Assembly: GCF_014697615.1 (NCBI RefSeq) | Contig: NZ_JACJSD010000056.1 | Coordinates: 1 to 42,765, forward strand | Length of the DNA stretch: 42,765 nucleotides | Direction: 5' to 3' | DNA from: Nostoc sp. FACHB-280 | GTDB taxonomy: Bacteria > Cyanobacteriota > Cyanobacteriia > Cyanobacteriales > Nostocaceae | Shown here: positions 16,254 through 27,354 of the stretch, in pieces | Position numbering within the stretch: position 1 is the first letter of the stretch | How the letters are laid out: every line of letters starts with the position of its first letter | The notes under the pieces: generated by a model | Database searches by the model: none | What the model was told of the DNA's origin: nothing | Seen by the model: only the letters and a program-made list of their open reading frames with translations | Made by a program: the position numbers and the translations under genes

Positions 16254-17825
16254 ATGCTTAGACGAGCGCCCTTATATTTTTTTTTAGGAATATTAACGAG
16301 TTCTAGCTGTTTCATCTTCAGTGTATCAGCCCAAGTCCCATCTGATTCGCAGCAGTCCTCAACTCGGAGTGAAGCTCAAGCTGCTAGTTGGTTTGAAGCC
16401 CATCGCTCCCAGCCAGCAGCTTTACGAGCATTTGTACAACGAATGCCGAAGGGAGGAGATATTCACAGTCATCTAAGTGGGGCTGTGTACGCAGAACATT
16501 ATCTGGAGTGGGGTGCAACTGATGGGTATTGTGTGAATCCGCAAGCAGGGACTTTAGTTGAACCCAAAGCTTGTAATCAGGACAGTAGCTATTTTCCCGC
16601 TTCCGAATTGTTCAATCGAACATCTGTTTATGACTCCCTGATAAATAGATGGTCTACTCGTAACCTGCAATTTGCCGGAAAATCTGGACATGACCAATTT
16701 TTTGCGGCTTTTGCTGGATTTGGAGCAATATCAGATTCTGCTACCCGTCGGGATGATATGGTCGCGTCAGTAGCAAATCGGGCAGCTTCCCAGCATATTA
16801 CCTATCTAGAGTTAATGCTAACTGTTCAGGGGAGTGAGGTTCGACAGCTAGGGCGGGAAGTGGGTTGGAATCAAGACTTCCAAGCGATGCACGAGCAATT
16901 GCTCAAACGAGGATTAACTCAACTAGTAACACTCGGCAATCAGCAATTAATACAGTTGGAGAGTGAAGTTGCGAAAACCCTTGGTTGCGGCACTCCAGCA
17001 GCACAGCCTGGATGTACAGTCACGGTGCGCTATTTGCAGCAAACTACCAGAACAAAATCACCTGTGGAAGTATTTGCTCAGTTAGCTTATGCCTTTGCAC
17101 TGGCTTCATCGTCCAAGCAGGTAGTTGGGATCAATCTCGTCGCCCCAGAGGATCACCCGATCGCACTGCGTGACTACACCTTGCAAATGCAGATGCTACA
17201 ATTTCTCAAACGTCAATATCCCAATGTTAAAGTTTCACTTCATGCCGGAGAGTTAACTTTAGGGTTAGTTCCAACTGAGCATTTACGTTTTCATATTCGG
17301 CAAGCTGTAGAAGTAGCACAAGCATCTCGCATTGGACATGGTGTGGATATTCTGTTTGAGGATCGTCCTTTTGAGTTGATGAAGCAGATGCAGCAACGCG
17401 GCGTGTTGGTGGAAATCTGCCTGACTAGTAATGAAGTCATTTTGAATGTCCAGGGAAATCAGCATCCTTTTATGGAGTATTGGAAAGCTGGAGTACCCAT
17501 GACTCTTGCTTCCGATGATGAAGGTATTTCCCGCATTGATTTGAGTCATGAGTATCTGTTAGCCGCAACCAGATATGGGCTGGCATATAAAGACCTCAAG
17601 CGCCTGGCTCGCAATAGCTTAGAATATAGTTTCGCACCCGGAAATAGTCTTTGGAAGTCGCCTGAATTTAAGGCAATGGTTCCAGCTTGTGCCAGCGATA
17701 CCCCTGGTAATACCTCTGTTTCTTCAGGATGCAGTGCTTTTTTGCAAAAGAGCGATCGCGCAAGAATACAATGGCAACTAGAGTCGGAATTTACTCGGTT
17801 TGAGTCTTTGCAAAACTGGCTTTGA
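16254..17825 (+). CDS. Exported adenosine deaminase-like enzyme
   Basis: 523 residues, longer than cytosolic bacterial adenosine deaminases (~330-350) because of an N-terminal signal peptide (MLRRAPLYFFLGILTSSSCF, cleavage near SVSA-Q) and a ~40-residue extension. Zinc and catalytic motifs are in order: GGDIHSHLSGA (H71, H73), VSLHAGELT with the catalytic HAGE, RIGHGVDI, LTSNEVIL, and LASDDEGISR with the metal aspartate. It would deaminate adenosine or a related purine nucleoside in the periplasm, for nitrogen or purine salvage. The long form is reminiscent of secreted ADGF/ADA2-type enzymes. It lies on the plus strand inside an otherwise minus-strand carbon cluster, so it is probably an insertion. 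Confidence 0.9.
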   Translation: MLRRAPLYFFLGILTSSSCFIFSVSAQVPSDSQQSSTRSEAQAASWFEAHRSQPAALRAFVQRMPKGGDIHSHLSGAVYAEHYLEWGATDGYCVNPQAGTLVEPKACNQDSSYFPASELFNRTSVYDSLINRWSTRNLQFAGKSGHDQFFAAFAGFGAISDSATRRDDMVASVANRAASQHITYLELMLTVQGSEVRQLGREVGWNQDFQAMHEQLLKRGLTQLVTLGNQQLIQLESEVAKTLGCGTPAAQPGCTVTVRYLQQTTRTKSPVEVFAQLAYAFALASSSKQVVGINLVAPEDHPIALRDYTLQMQMLQFLKRQYPNVKVSLHAGELTLGLVPTEHLRFHIRQAVEVAQASRIGHGVDILFEDRPFELMKQMQQRGVLVEICLTSNEVILNVQGNQHPFMEYWKAGVPMTLASDDEGISRIDLSHEYLLAATRYGLAYKDLKRLARNSLEYSFAPGNSLWKSPEFKAMVPACASDTPGNTSVSSGCSAFLQKSDRARIQWQLESEFTRFESLQNWL

Positions 17826-17847
17826 TGGACTTTTCCCAAAATGCTTT

Positions 17848-17900
17848 AATCCCACATTCCGCCTTCTCCTTTGTTAATTGGAGATGCAGAATGTGGGATT
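17848..17900 (+). terminator. Terminator-like hairpin after the deaminase gene
   Basis: AATCCCACATTC (17848-17859) is perfectly complementary to GAATGTGGGATT (17889-17900), with an inner TCTCC/GGAGA pair. It starts 23 bp after the stop. Only a short TTTAA follows, so termination strength is uncertain. Confidence 0.7.
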
Positions 17901-17961
17901 TAATCATGGAATCTAAATTCTAGTAGTTCGTCTCATTATTTGTGAGAAGTTGGTGGTAGTT

Positions 17962-17994
17962 AGATCCCCGACTTTTATCAAAAGTCGGGGATCT
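17962..17994. repeat. 33-bp palindrome, copy A of a dispersed family
   Basis: AGATCCCCGACTTTT and AAAAGTCGGGGATCT form perfect 15-bp arms around ATC. The same palindrome recurs at 25140-25172 and 41542-41574, with a degenerate form near 33746-33772. Confidence 0.95.
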
Positions 17995-18069
17995 AGCAAC
18001 CCAGAAAAATTAATGTGATCGACCTCTATTACAACGCGGCGGAAATCAAGATACCATTTCAAGTTAGTG

Positions 18070-18093
18070 AAAAGCTTGTGAAATAAGCTTTTT
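18070..18093. terminator. Hairpin downstream of tal
   Basis: AAAAGCTT (18070-18077) and AAGCTTTT (18085-18092) are complementary around a 7-nt loop, with T on the plus side and TTTT on the minus side. It could end transcripts of the convergent deaminase and tal genes. The neighbouring 18094-18120 is an AAAAGTC-type heptamer tract. Confidence 0.5.
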
Positions 18094-18139
18094 GACTTTT
18101 GACTTTTAACTTTTGACTTCCGCGTAGCGTTACTAGTGG

Positions 18140-19132
18140 CTAGACGGCTACTTCTAAACTAGATAGTCTATCTGCCAATAATTTTTCCAGGTCTTCTAAG
18201 GCTTTGGTAAATCCTTTGATACCTTCGTCTAATTTGTCGTAAGCCATTTGGTCTTCGGCGTGCATTTTGTCGAAGGTGGCTTTGTCGATGGAGATTTTGG
18301 TAATGTCCAAAGAAGTGACTTTAGAAGGATCAAGTTTGCGGGGTAGTTCGCCGATGGTGGCTTGCAATTCACCTAACAAAGAAGGAGAGATAGTGAGTAA
18401 ATCACAGCCAGCCAACTCAGTGATTTCACCAACGTTGCGGAAGCTTGCGCCCATAACTTCGGTTTTGTAACCGAACTTTTTATAGTAGTTATAGATGGTG
18501 GTAACAGATACTACGCCTGGATCTTCAGCAGAGGGGTAGCTGTCGCGTCCAGTTGATTTTTTATACCAGTCAAGAATCCGACCGACGAAGGGGGAAATTA
18601 AGGTAACACCTGCTTCAGCACAAGCGATCGCTTGATGTAAGCCAAACAACAGAGTTAAGTTACAGTGAATGCCTTCTTTTTCCAGAATTTCGGCGGCGCG
18701 AATACCTTCCCAGGTACTAGCAATTTTAATCAAAATTCTTTCGGGGCCAATGCCAGCAGCTTTATACTGAGCAATGATTTCTCGACCTTTGGCAACTGTC
18801 GCTTCGGTGTCGTAAGATAAACGGGCATCAACTTCTGTAGAAACCCGACCAGGAATGATTTGCAGAATCTTCAAACCAAAGGATACAGCCAAGCGGTCAA
18901 AAGCTAAGGAAACTATTTGGGCTTTGCTTGCACCAGCACCAGCATCTTTTTTGGCTTGCAATAAAGTCTGATCAACAATATCCTGATACTCTGGCATTTG
19001 TGCCGCAGCAGTAATCAAGGAAGGGTTGGTGGTCGCGTCTCTCGGTGTAAATTTTTCAATGGCTTTAATATCGCCAGTATCAGCAACTACTACTGTAACT
19101 TCGCGCAACTGTTCTAGTAAATTTTTAGACAT
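18140..19132 (-). CDS. tal: Transaldolase
   Basis: 330 residues from ATG 19132 ([20 protein letters not shown]), preceded by GGAG six bases upstream, which decides this start over a TTG two codons earlier. Transaldolase moves a dihydroxyacetone unit from sedoheptulose-7-phosphate to glyceraldehyde-3-phosphate. The Schiff-base lysine lies in [25 protein letters not shown] and [15 protein letters not shown] are the other family blocks. The length and the F/W-rich [12 protein letters not shown] loop match the classical TalB-type enzyme. It lies 150 bp after pyk on the same strand and links the pentose-phosphate branch to glycolysis. Confidence 0.96.
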   Translation of the reverse strand: MSKNLLEQLREVTVVVADTGDIKAIEKFTPRDATTNPSLITAAAQMPEYQDIVDQTLLQAKKDAGAGASKAQIVSLAFDRLAVSFGLKILQIIPGRVSTEVDARLSYDTEATVAKGREIIAQYKAAGIGPERILIKIASTWEGIRAAEILEKEGIHCNLTLLFGLHQAIACAEAGVTLISPFVGRILDWYKKSTGRDSYPSAEDPGVVSVTTIYNYYKKFGYKTEVMGASFRNVGEITELAGCDLLTISPSLLGELQATIGELPRKLDPSKVTSLDITKISIDKATFDKMHAEDQMAYDKLDEGIKGFTKALEDLEKLLADRLSSLEVAV

Positions 19133-19281
19133 AATCAACTCCGCGATGGTGATTTGTGTAGGATTTACCTAATTCCCCTATGTGTTTACACTCTCTACGG
19201 TCACTAAAATTCTGATTTCGGCAATCTTTCTTAATGCTTGCTTTGTTCACTGAGCGAAGCCTCAGCCTTATTCTAGCTACG

Positions 19282-20712
19282 TCAAGCGAGAATAGGCTGT
19301 CCAATAGAATGCACTTTGATTAAACTAGTTGTGCCTGATTTACCAATTGGAACGCCGGAAGTAATTACCACTTTATCGCCTTCATTGACTAAACCCGTGT
19401 CTGCAACTGTGTTGACGACGTTGATAAACATTTCCTCCGCATTGTGAACTGGCGGAATGAATATAGGTTCAATTCCCCAAGATAGTGCTAGTTGGCGATA
19501 GGAATTTTCATCCGGGGTGAGGGCAATAATCGGCGCGGAAGGACGGTATTTGGACACTAATTTGGCTGTACTGCCAGAGGTGGTATTACAAAGAATTGCC
19601 TTTGCGCCTGTTTCATAAGCGATGCGACATACTGCTTCAGCCACCGATTCGGTAACGCTGAGACTACCTGCTTCGTGACACCAGGAATGTTTACCACCTT
19701 CTTGCAAAGCTTGTTCTGTGCGTAGGGCGATGTTGTGCATGGTTTGTACCGCCGCTACAGGATATTGACCGACGGCTGTTTCTCCAGAAAGCATGACGGC
19801 ATCAGTACCATCCAAAATAGAGTTAGCAACGTCGGTGGCTTCGGCGCGGGTGGGGTCTGGTGAACTAATCATTGACTCCAACATTTGGGTAGCAGTAATC
19901 ACGGGTTTGCCAGCCTGATTACAACGGTGAATAATATCCTTTTGAATCAGGGGAACTTCGTGAATTGGCACTTCTACCCCCAAATCACCACGGGCAATCA
20001 TAATGCCGTCAGCGACTTTTAAGATGGAGTCAAAACGCTCAACTGCTTCTGGTCTTTCGATTTTGGCAATTAAACGGATGGCAGCCCCAGCAGCTTCAAT
20101 CATTCTTTGGGCTGGTTCTAAATCTTGAGGCGATCGCACAAAGGAAACCGCCGCAAAATCTACACCCAACTGAATGCCAAAGCGCAAATCCATCAAGTCT
20201 TTTTCGGTGATTGAACTGACGGGTAATGGTGTTTCTGGCAGATTAACGCCCTTGTGGGTGGAAATTAACCCGCCAATTTTCACCAACGCCCGAATTTTAT
20301 CGGCATCGCGATCGGTGACAATTAATTTGACGCGTCCATCATTAATTAAAATCGGTTCCCCTGGTCTAACCATTGCGAACAAAGTGGGCAAGGGTAAAGG
20401 CAGTTCGTCGATACTATTGCCTTTGTCCTGCAAAACAAATGTGACTTCTTCACCAGCTTCGACATTTAGTCCTTCTGGTGGTAAAACTCCTAAACGAATT
20501 TTCGGGCCACAAAGGTCTTGCATAATTGCCACTGGCTTTTGGCGATCGGCACTAATTTGCCGTAAATATTTAGCCGTTTGTCCGTGAAATTCATGAGCGC
20601 CGTGAGAAAAATTTAACCTCGCTACATTCATCCCAGCTTCTACAAGGGCTTGCAGTTTTTCCGGTGCAGAACTAGCAGGGCCAACAGTGCAAATAATTTT
20701 GGTTCGACGCAT
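19282..20712 (-). CDS. pyk: Pyruvate kinase
   Basis: 476 residues, ATG start (MRRTKIICTVGPASSAPEKL). It makes pyruvate and ATP from phosphoenolpyruvate and ADP. The family signature IAKIERPEAVERFDSIL, followed by DGIMIARGDLGVEVP, contains the catalytic lysine and metal-binding acidic residues. NFSHGAHEFH and TATQMLESMI are also present. The C-terminal effector domain (AKAILCNTTSGSTAKLVSKY) is complete. Length fits the type without an extra PEP-utiliser domain. The gene lies between gap and tal on the minus strand, with spacers of 395 and 149 bp, so separate promoters are possible. Confidence 0.96.
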   Translation of the reverse strand: MRRTKIICTVGPASSAPEKLQALVEAGMNVARLNFSHGAHEFHGQTAKYLRQISADRQKPVAIMQDLCGPKIRLGVLPPEGLNVEAGEEVTFVLQDKGNSIDELPLPLPTLFAMVRPGEPILINDGRVKLIVTDRDADKIRALVKIGGLISTHKGVNLPETPLPVSSITEKDLMDLRFGIQLGVDFAAVSFVRSPQDLEPAQRMIEAAGAAIRLIAKIERPEAVERFDSILKVADGIMIARGDLGVEVPIHEVPLIQKDIIHRCNQAGKPVITATQMLESMISSPDPTRAEATDVANSILDGTDAVMLSGETAVGQYPVAAVQTMHNIALRTEQALQEGGKHSWCHEAGSLSVTESVAEAVCRIAYETGAKAILCNTTSGSTAKLVSKYRPSAPIIALTPDENSYRQLALSWGIEPIFIPPVHNAEEMFINVVNTVADTGLVNEGDKVVITSGVPIGKSGTTSLIKVHSIGQPILA

Positions 20713-21107
20713 AGGGATTAGGGTTCGGGTCTATATTGCGATATAGAAGAGGAGACAGGAGGCACTCCGGCAAAGCCGGAGAAGTCAAAAGTAAAAAACC
20801 AAAAGTCAAAAGTATTCTTCATTTTTGCCTTTTTACTTTTGCCTTTTGACTTACCAATACCTTCAGCCATTCTCTGCATCTATATCACTTGTGCTTCATA
20901 TCACTCCTTTTGTATATAAAAAAGCTTTTTATCTAGTACAGGTCGGCGTAAATAAACAGACCATCAGAAATTGCTACAAGGCTTGTGGTATCGTTATTAT
21001 TTCTTTTTACTTTTGCCTTTTTACTTTTGCCTTGTTGTACTAGTCAGAGTAGGGATTAGAAGTTAGGAAATTTACCCACTCCCAACACCCTATTCCCTAC
21101 TCCCTCA
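20713..21107. other. Repeat-rich spacer between gap and pyk
   Basis: 395 bp without a credible gene. CTCCGGC AAA GCCGGAG (20765-20781) is a perfect hairpin. It is followed by AAAAGTC heptamer material (20785-20850), repeated at 21005-21030 as TTTTTACTTTTGCC tracts. A 55-bp stretch at 20775-20830 has a close copy at 38556-38610. Confidence 0.7.
20775..20830 (+). repeat. Dispersed AAAAGTC-type repeat, copy 1
   Basis: It starts CGGAGAAGTCAAAAGTAAAA and ends TTCATTTTTGCCT. Copy 2 at 38556-38610 matches over about 55 bp with about five differences. An inverted shorter relative is at 18094-18122. Confidence 0.85.
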
Positions 21108-22148
<1,041 letters not shown>

Positions 22149-22298
22149 TCAACCTCCTAATTGAGAACAACCCAGGTCTGTTCTCCGTTTCAGCGCGGCA
22201 TTTAGCTGGGTTAATTTTGGTCTGACTGAGCTGATCGTGACAGTCTTAGACACCTAAACGCATTTTGTTAGATATCTTTTAAGGTTTTGGGATTTTAT

Positions 22299-22343
22299 CA
22301 GTTAGCAGTTATCAGTTCACTGTTTACTGATAACTGCTAACTG
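22299..22343. repeat. 18-bp-arm palindrome between xfp and gap
   Basis: CAGTTAGCAGTTATCAGT (22299-22316) is exactly complementary to ACTGATAACTGCTAACTG (22326-22343), with a 9-nt loop. It lies 9 bp after the xfp stop and may fold in the transcript as a terminator or 3'-end stabiliser, though no T-run follows on the minus strand. Its letters are the AACTGAT heptamer family seen at 2567-2653. Confidence 0.85.
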
Positions 22344-22352
22344 TTCACTGTT

Positions 22353-24734
22353 TTAATACGGCCACTGCCAGTTGCGGATTTCGGGCATATCTTCGCCGTA
22401 TTGGGAAATGTAGTGTTTGTGTTCGATCAGCTTATCTTGCAGGTGTTGTTTGACATAAGCTGCTTTGTAACCTAGTTTCGGCACGCGATCGATTACATCC
22501 ATAACTAAATGATAGCGATCGAGGTCATTGAGAACCACCATGTCAAAGGGTGTTGTGGTAGTACCTTCTTCTTTGTAACCACGGACATGGAGGTTATGAT
22601 GATTGGTTTGCCGATAAGTTAACCGATGAATTAACCAAGGATAGCCATGAAAGGCGAAAATAATTGGTTTATCGGTTGTGAAGATTGTATCGAAGTCTTT
22701 AGGTGTTAAACCGTGAGGATGCTCACTTTTTGGCTGTAATGTCATCAAATCGACGACGTTGACAACCCTAACTTTTAAGTCTGGGAAGAATTGACGCAGC
22801 ATATCCACCGCAGCCAAGGTTTCTAAGGTGGGTACATCCCCAGCACAAGCCATGACTACATCTGGTTCACTACCTTGGTCGTTACTTGCCCATTCCCAAA
22901 TGCCAATACCTTTGGTGCAGTGTTTAATGGCTGCATCCATATCTAGATACTGCAAGGCTGGTTGTTTGCCTGCAATAATTACGTTGACGTAGTTCCGGCT
23001 TCTTAAGCAGTGGTCGGTGACGGAAAGTAAGGTGTTGGCATCGGGGGGAAGATAGACACGGATGACTTCTGATTTTTTGTTGACTACGTGGTCGATAAAA
23101 CCAGGGTCTTGGTGCGAGAAGCCGTTGTGGTCTTGTCGCCAAACGTGAGAGGTGAGTAAGTAATTGAGGGAAGCGATTGGTCTGCGCCAGGAAATATGGC
23201 GGGTGGTTTTCAACCATTTGGCGTGCTGGTTGAACATGGAGTCAATGATATGGATAAATGCTTCGTAGCATGAGAAGAAGCCATGACGACCAGTCAGGAG
23301 ATAGCCTTCTAACCAACCTTGACAATTGGTTTCGCTGAGAATTTCCATTACCCGACCGTTGGGGGAGAGGTGTTCGTCTTCGGGCAGGATTTTGGAAACC
23401 CAAGTTCTGTCGGTAACTTCAAAGATGGCATCTAAACGATTGGAGGCGGTTTCATCAGGGCCAAAAACGCGGAAATTCCGGCTGTCGAGGTTGAGTTTCA
23501 TCACGTCTCGGAGGAATTTACCTGCAACTTTGGTGGCTTCTGCTTCGACTTTACCGGGGTGAGAAAAATTTACGGCGTAGTCTTGGAAGTTGGGCATTCG
23601 CAAATCACGCAACAAGATACCGCCGTTGGCGTGGGGATTATCACCCATCCGCCGTAGACCTGTGGGGGCTAATTGGGCAAGTTCGGGGATGAGTTTACCG
23701 TTAGCATCGAAGAGTTCTTCGGGCTTGTAACTCTTCATCCATTCTTCGAGTAATTTTAAATGTTCTGGCTGTTGCGCGATCGCTCCGAAGGGAACTTGAT
23801 GCGATCGCCAAAAATCTTCGGTTTTCTTGCCATCTACTTCTTTTGGCCCTGTCCAGCCTTTAGGGGTTCGCAAAATAATCATCGGCCAGCGCGGACGTTC
23901 TTGAAAACCATGTACGCGGGCTTCTCTTTGGATGTTTTGAATTTCGGAAATGATTGTATCTAAGGTTGCTGCCATCTGTTGATGCACGTCTGTGGGATCA
24001 GAACCTTCGACAAAGTAAGGTTTATAGCCATAACCCACAAATAAGCTTTCTAATTCTTCGTCGCTTAACCGTGACAACACTGTGGGGTTAGCAATTTTAT
24101 ACCCATTGAGGTGCAGAATCGGCAAAACTGCCCCGTCATTCACTGGGTTAAGAAATTTATTGGAGTGCCAACTTGTAGCTAAAGCCCCGGTTTCGGCTTC
24201 ACCATCACCCACAACCGCCGCCACAATCAAATCAGGATTGTCAAAAGCTGCACCGTAAGCGTGTACCAAGGCATAACCCAATTCCCCACCTTCGTGAATT
24301 GAACCAGGGGTTTCGGGGGCGACGTGACTGGGAATCCCACCAGGGAAAGAAAACTGTTTGAATAGCTGCTTCATTCCCTCAACATCTTGGGAAATGTTGG
24401 GATAATATTCGCTGTAAGTTCCTTCTAGGTAGGTGTTCGCCACTAAGCCAGGGCCACCATGACCAGGCCCAGCAATATAAATGATGTCCGTATCGTATTT
24501 TTTAATGATGCGATTGAGGTGGACATAAATCAAATTCAGCCCTGGTGTTGTTCCCCAATGCCCTAAAAGTCGGGGTTTGACATGTTCGAGTTTCAGGGTT
24601 TCTCTTAGCAGTGGATTATCTAGGAGATAGATTTGCCCTACTGACAAATAGTTCGCCGCCCGCCAGTAGGCATTAATTTTATGTAATTCTTCGTCTGTTA
24701 AAGGCTTTGTTTGTGGAGAGATTGCTAAAGTCAT
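22353..24734 (-). CDS. xfp: Phosphoketolase (xylulose-5-phosphate/fructose-6-phosphate)
   Basis: 793 residues, ATG start ([20 protein letters not shown]), the normal length. It is a thiamine-diphosphate enzyme that splits xylulose-5-phosphate (or fructose-6-phosphate) with phosphate into acetyl-phosphate and glyceraldehyde-3-phosphate (or erythrose-4-phosphate). Typical blocks are [50 protein letters not shown], and the cofactor motif [10 protein letters not shown]. The C-terminal [17 protein letters not shown] and [10 protein letters not shown] end are also characteristic. It is the first gene of the minus-strand group. Acetate kinase at 14708 can use its acetyl-phosphate, and the dehydrogenase next to it can use its triose phosphate. 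Confidence 0.97.
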   Translation of the reverse strand: MTLAISPQTKPLTDEELHKINAYWRAANYLSVGQIYLLDNPLLRETLKLEHVKPRLLGHWGTTPGLNLIYVHLNRIIKKYDTDIIYIAGPGHGGPGLVANTYLEGTYSEYYPNISQDVEGMKQLFKQFSFPGGIPSHVAPETPGSIHEGGELGYALVHAYGAAFDNPDLIVAAVVGDGEAETGALATSWHSNKFLNPVNDGAVLPILHLNGYKIANPTVLSRLSDEELESLFVGYGYKPYFVEGSDPTDVHQQMAATLDTIISEIQNIQREARVHGFQERPRWPMIILRTPKGWTGPKEVDGKKTEDFWRSHQVPFGAIAQQPEHLKLLEEWMKSYKPEELFDANGKLIPELAQLAPTGLRRMGDNPHANGGILLRDLRMPNFQDYAVNFSHPGKVEAEATKVAGKFLRDVMKLNLDSRNFRVFGPDETASNRLDAIFEVTDRTWVSKILPEDEHLSPNGRVMEILSETNCQGWLEGYLLTGRHGFFSCYEAFIHIIDSMFNQHAKWLKTTRHISWRRPIASLNYLLTSHVWRQDHNGFSHQDPGFIDHVVNKKSEVIRVYLPPDANTLLSVTDHCLRSRNYVNVIIAGKQPALQYLDMDAAIKHCTKGIGIWEWASNDQGSEPDVVMACAGDVPTLETLAAVDMLRQFFPDLKVRVVNVVDLMTLQPKSEHPHGLTPKDFDTIFTTDKPIIFAFHGYPWLIHRLTYRQTNHHNLHVRGYKEEGTTTTPFDMVVLNDLDRYHLVMDVIDRVPKLGYKAAYVKQHLQDKLIEHKHYISQYGEDMPEIRNWQWPY

Positions 24735-25139
24735 AACAAATTTCCGTAGACAACAGGATTTTGACCTTGTTTCAGTAAGCTAGTGTAGTGGTCTATTCAG
24801 TAACGGCCATCTTACTCATGACAAATTTTTCCCAGCGCCAATCTGGAAAAACTTGTACTTTGTTGTTGCGATCGCTGGTGTGAAAATTTTTAGTGAGTGA
24901 TAAATAATTCCCGACTATCTCCTGCTTGAGAGAGTAGCAGATATAACCAAGATGATTCGCTAGTTTTAAGATTTTTTTAAACCATTTATGACAAATGCCA
25001 GAAATTCACTACAGAATTTGGTTTAGAAAAGATAATGTTATTAAAGAAATATTACTTTTGATAAAAAATATTAAATACTACAAAAATCATCAGCGTTGTG
25101 CTACAAGTTATAGCATTCCTAAATCATTCATGAACTAAA
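24735..25139. other. Upstream region of xfp
   Basis: 405 bp, increasingly AT-rich, with no ORF of coding character. It must contain the xfp promoter. Only one HIP1-like site (near 24869) and no clear operator or hairpin were seen before the palindrome at 25140. Confidence 0.5.
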
Positions 25140-25172
25140 AGATGCCCGACTTCCTCAAGAAGTCGGGCATCT
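25140..25172. repeat. 33-bp palindrome, copy B
   Basis: AGATGCCCGACTTC and GAAGTCGGGCATCT are perfect 14-bp arms around CTCAA. The change of CCCC to GCCC in one arm is matched by GGGC in the other, a compensating change relative to copies A and C. It lies about 100 bp from the IS630 relic. Confidence 0.95.
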
Positions 25173-25274
25173 ATTCATTAAAGCCATACATGAGGTTAAT
25201 CACAATACTTTTCAAATAACCTCTAAAGTTTGGTTTGGGCGACATCATCAAATACATCGAGATAGTCTATAGGA

Positions 25275-25682
25275 CTAGTGTTTGATTTTTGAAAAAGCAC
25301 CGTACATTTGAAGAGTTGCAAAATCGAAGTTAGTGTGTCGGAGAAACCACTCAAACATCCACTTGAGATGAGAAAACGAAGGAATCAAAGCACAGAAACG
25401 GTGCACCCAGGTTTTAGCTTGTAACCAAATATCCTCAATTGGGTTTTGTGATGGGCAATTAGGAGCGAAGCGCAATCAGCAAATTTCATATTCCTTATAA
25501 GCCTGCTTCCAGCTTGTTATTGAACCGACAGAGACATCTAAAATTGTTTGAATTTCCTCATACTTGTAGCCTTGATAAACCAGTTTCACTGCCAAAGCTT
25601 TTCTCACCTCACGAGCATCTGGACGGCTATCTATAAATTCTTGTAATTCTGCGTTAGCGAAGCTCGCCGAAGGCATCGCCAT
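25275..25682 (-). pseudogene. IS630-family transposase, internally deleted
   Basis: The minus frame begins with a helix-turn-helix part (ELQEFIDSRPDAREVRKALA, then YKYEEIQTILDVSVGSITSW), as in IS630 transposases. At TGA 25476-25478 it meets, still in the same frame, the C-terminal DDE region (RFAPNCPSQNPIEDIWLQAK, WVHRFC). The glutamate of PIED is the last catalytic residue; the two aspartates and about half of the protein are missing. It is one deletion product with a single in-frame stop and no frameshift. Terminal inverted repeats could not be located by eye. Confidence 0.8.
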
Positions 25683-25826
25683 TTCTCGATGCTGGCTTAT
25701 GATTGTTCGTTATTATACAGATACTTCTGTCAGTATTATCTCGCAGTCTTTTTCAGAAATCAAATATGATTCCTATATAAGTCATTTTGTGGTAAAGACG
25801 AACAGTATTATCAATTCAGTTCGGTT

Positions 25827-26105
25827 ATGGCTTATAGCTTTTTTAACAACAGATTTGAATTTCTTGAAGTTCCAGATATCATAAATTACTTAGATAAAAA
25901 TTTCAGCACCTGTGAACGTTATTTAGTTATTACCGAATTGCTGGGTGTAAAAGTGAGAGCATTGACAGATTTAGATATTTTTCATCGACTGCCAACCGAA
26001 GATGAATATATTTTGACTAATGCTGAAGGAAAAACGTACTTAACAAATCTAGATTATTTAAAATTTCGCATCCCCGATCTCAAGTGCTTAAACCGAAATT
26101 CTTAA
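25827..26105 (+). CDS. Small protein of unknown function
   Basis: 92 residues, ATG start (MAYSFFNNRFEFLEVPDIIN). It is mixed alpha/beta in appearance, with one cysteine near the middle and one near the end, and no signal or membrane segment. No family is recognised. It lies between the IS630 relic and the propeller gene; an overlapping shorter frame at 25699-25884 is not convincing. Codon use looks like that of neighbours, but the evidence that it is expressed is only its open frame. Confidence 0.45.
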   Translation: MAYSFFNNRFEFLEVPDIINYLDKNFSTCERYLVITELLGVKVRALTDLDIFHRLPTEDEYILTNAEGKTYLTNLDYLKFRIPDLKCLNRNS

Positions 26106-26229
26106 TCAGTAATTTCTGGGAAAAATCCTGGAATACGATTTAAACAATATCAACAAAGGGAATACTGAGTTTAACCGCCAGCCAATTTAGGTAATGGCTA
26201 AACTTACTGTCTTTTGAGGAAATGTCACC

Positions 26230-27354
26230 GTGGTATTGTTTCGCAAGCATATAAGTTTTTTGACGACTTCGATTTTGCTGGGGTTGATGACTTTGCCAAA
26301 CATTGGCCTGGTAATGATGACAAATCCAGCCAAGGCACAAACCAATAGTGAAAATCCATCAACTCTGACTCCAGATGTTAAGCGATCATCGGATGTGACT
26401 CCTTCTTACCCAGCTTCCGCACCACCACCGCAAGTCAAACCTTTACCAGATGAGAGAAATCTGGAAGAAAGGTCTATAGAGACAGATTACCGTGTCAGTA
26501 ACTTACTGAAAGACTTTAAAGGAAATTTGTGGGTGGGTTATTGGCGGGGATTATCGCGGATTGACCCCAAGACAGGTAAGATATTAGCGCGGGTAAATTT
26601 ACCGAATGTGGCGATCGGTGCTTTAGCTCAAGACAAAGTGGGGCGTTTATGGGTGGGAACTTATGAAGGACTGATGCGAGTTGACCCCCGGACAAATGAA
26701 ATTACAGCGCAGAATTTGTTTTTACCTTCCAAACGGGTGTTGTCGATGTTAGTTGACAAGCGCGGTTACTTGTGGGTGGGAACTGATAGCGGTTTAGCTT
26801 TAATTAGTCCCGATCAAGGTTTAATTATGACGACAGTGAAAAATTTACCTGGGGTTAGTGCCAACACCTTAACTTTAGATGCAGAAGGTCAATTGTGGGT
26901 GGGGACTTTGGATGGGTTGGTCAGGGTAAATACTACCAACGCTTATATTATGAAGCGGATTGACGGTTTACCCGGTACAACAGTGCAAACCTTAGCTATT
27001 AGTCCAGAAGGGTTAATTTGGGCGGGAATGGCTAACAATTTGCTGGTAATTGACCCAAAAACAGATAAAGTATTGCGGTCTGTGACTCCATTGCGGGGAC
27101 GGAATGTCACAGCAATCAAATTTGCCCAAGATGGTAGTGTTTGGGTAGGGACAAACAATGGTTTGTTACGATTAAATCCACACACAGGCGCACTTTTAGA
27201 TCAAGTTCCAGGTCTCCCTTCTAGCCGAGTGCTTGCGCTTGTACCAGATATTAGTAATAAATTATGGATCGGCACTAGTGAAGGTTTAGCTTGGTTAATG
27301 CCCAAAATGGGTGGTGCAAAACCCCATCTTGCTTTCAGTCGTGCAGTGAAATGA
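26230..27354 (+). CDS. Exported seven-bladed beta-propeller protein
   Basis: 374 residues from GTG 26230. A signal peptide (HISFLTTSILLGLMTLPNIG, cleavage near AKA-Q) is followed by a Pro/Ser-rich linker. Then come seven repeats of about 40 residues, each ending in a WVG/WIG/WAG motif and 'GL.R.(D/N)P': LWVGYWRGLSRIDP, LWVGTYEGLMRVDP, LWVGTDSGLALISP, LWVGTLDGLVRVNT, IWAGMANNLLVIDP, VWVGTNNGLLRLNP and LWIGTSEGLAWLMP. This is the two-component-regulator propeller (Reg_prop) repeat, here without any kinase or membrane domain. Seven blades would close one propeller, probably in the periplasm. Ligand unknown. panB follows 82 bp later. Confidence 0.88.
   Translation: MVLFRKHISFLTTSILLGLMTLPNIGLVMMTNPAKAQTNSENPSTLTPDVKRSSDVTPSYPASAPPPQVKPLPDERNLEERSIETDYRVSNLLKDFKGNLWVGYWRGLSRIDPKTGKILARVNLPNVAIGALAQDKVGRLWVGTYEGLMRVDPRTNEITAQNLFLPSKRVLSMLVDKRGYLWVGTDSGLALISPDQGLIMTTVKNLPGVSANTLTLDAEGQLWVGTLDGLVRVNTTNAYIMKRIDGLPGTTVQTLAISPEGLIWAGMANNLLVIDPKTDKVLRSVTPLRGRNVTAIKFAQDGSVWVGTNNGLLRLNPHTGALLDQVPGLPSSRVLALVPDISNKLWIGTSEGLAWLMPKMGGAKPHLAFSRAVK

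Noticed and set aside
20825-21043. 72-residue plus-strand ORF between gap and pyk
   Set aside because: It is built on the heptamer tracts at both ends and has no protein-like pattern.
25699-25884. 61-residue plus-strand ORF upstream of the 25827 gene
   Set aside because: It overlaps the better-supported 25827-26105 frame and lacks domain features.
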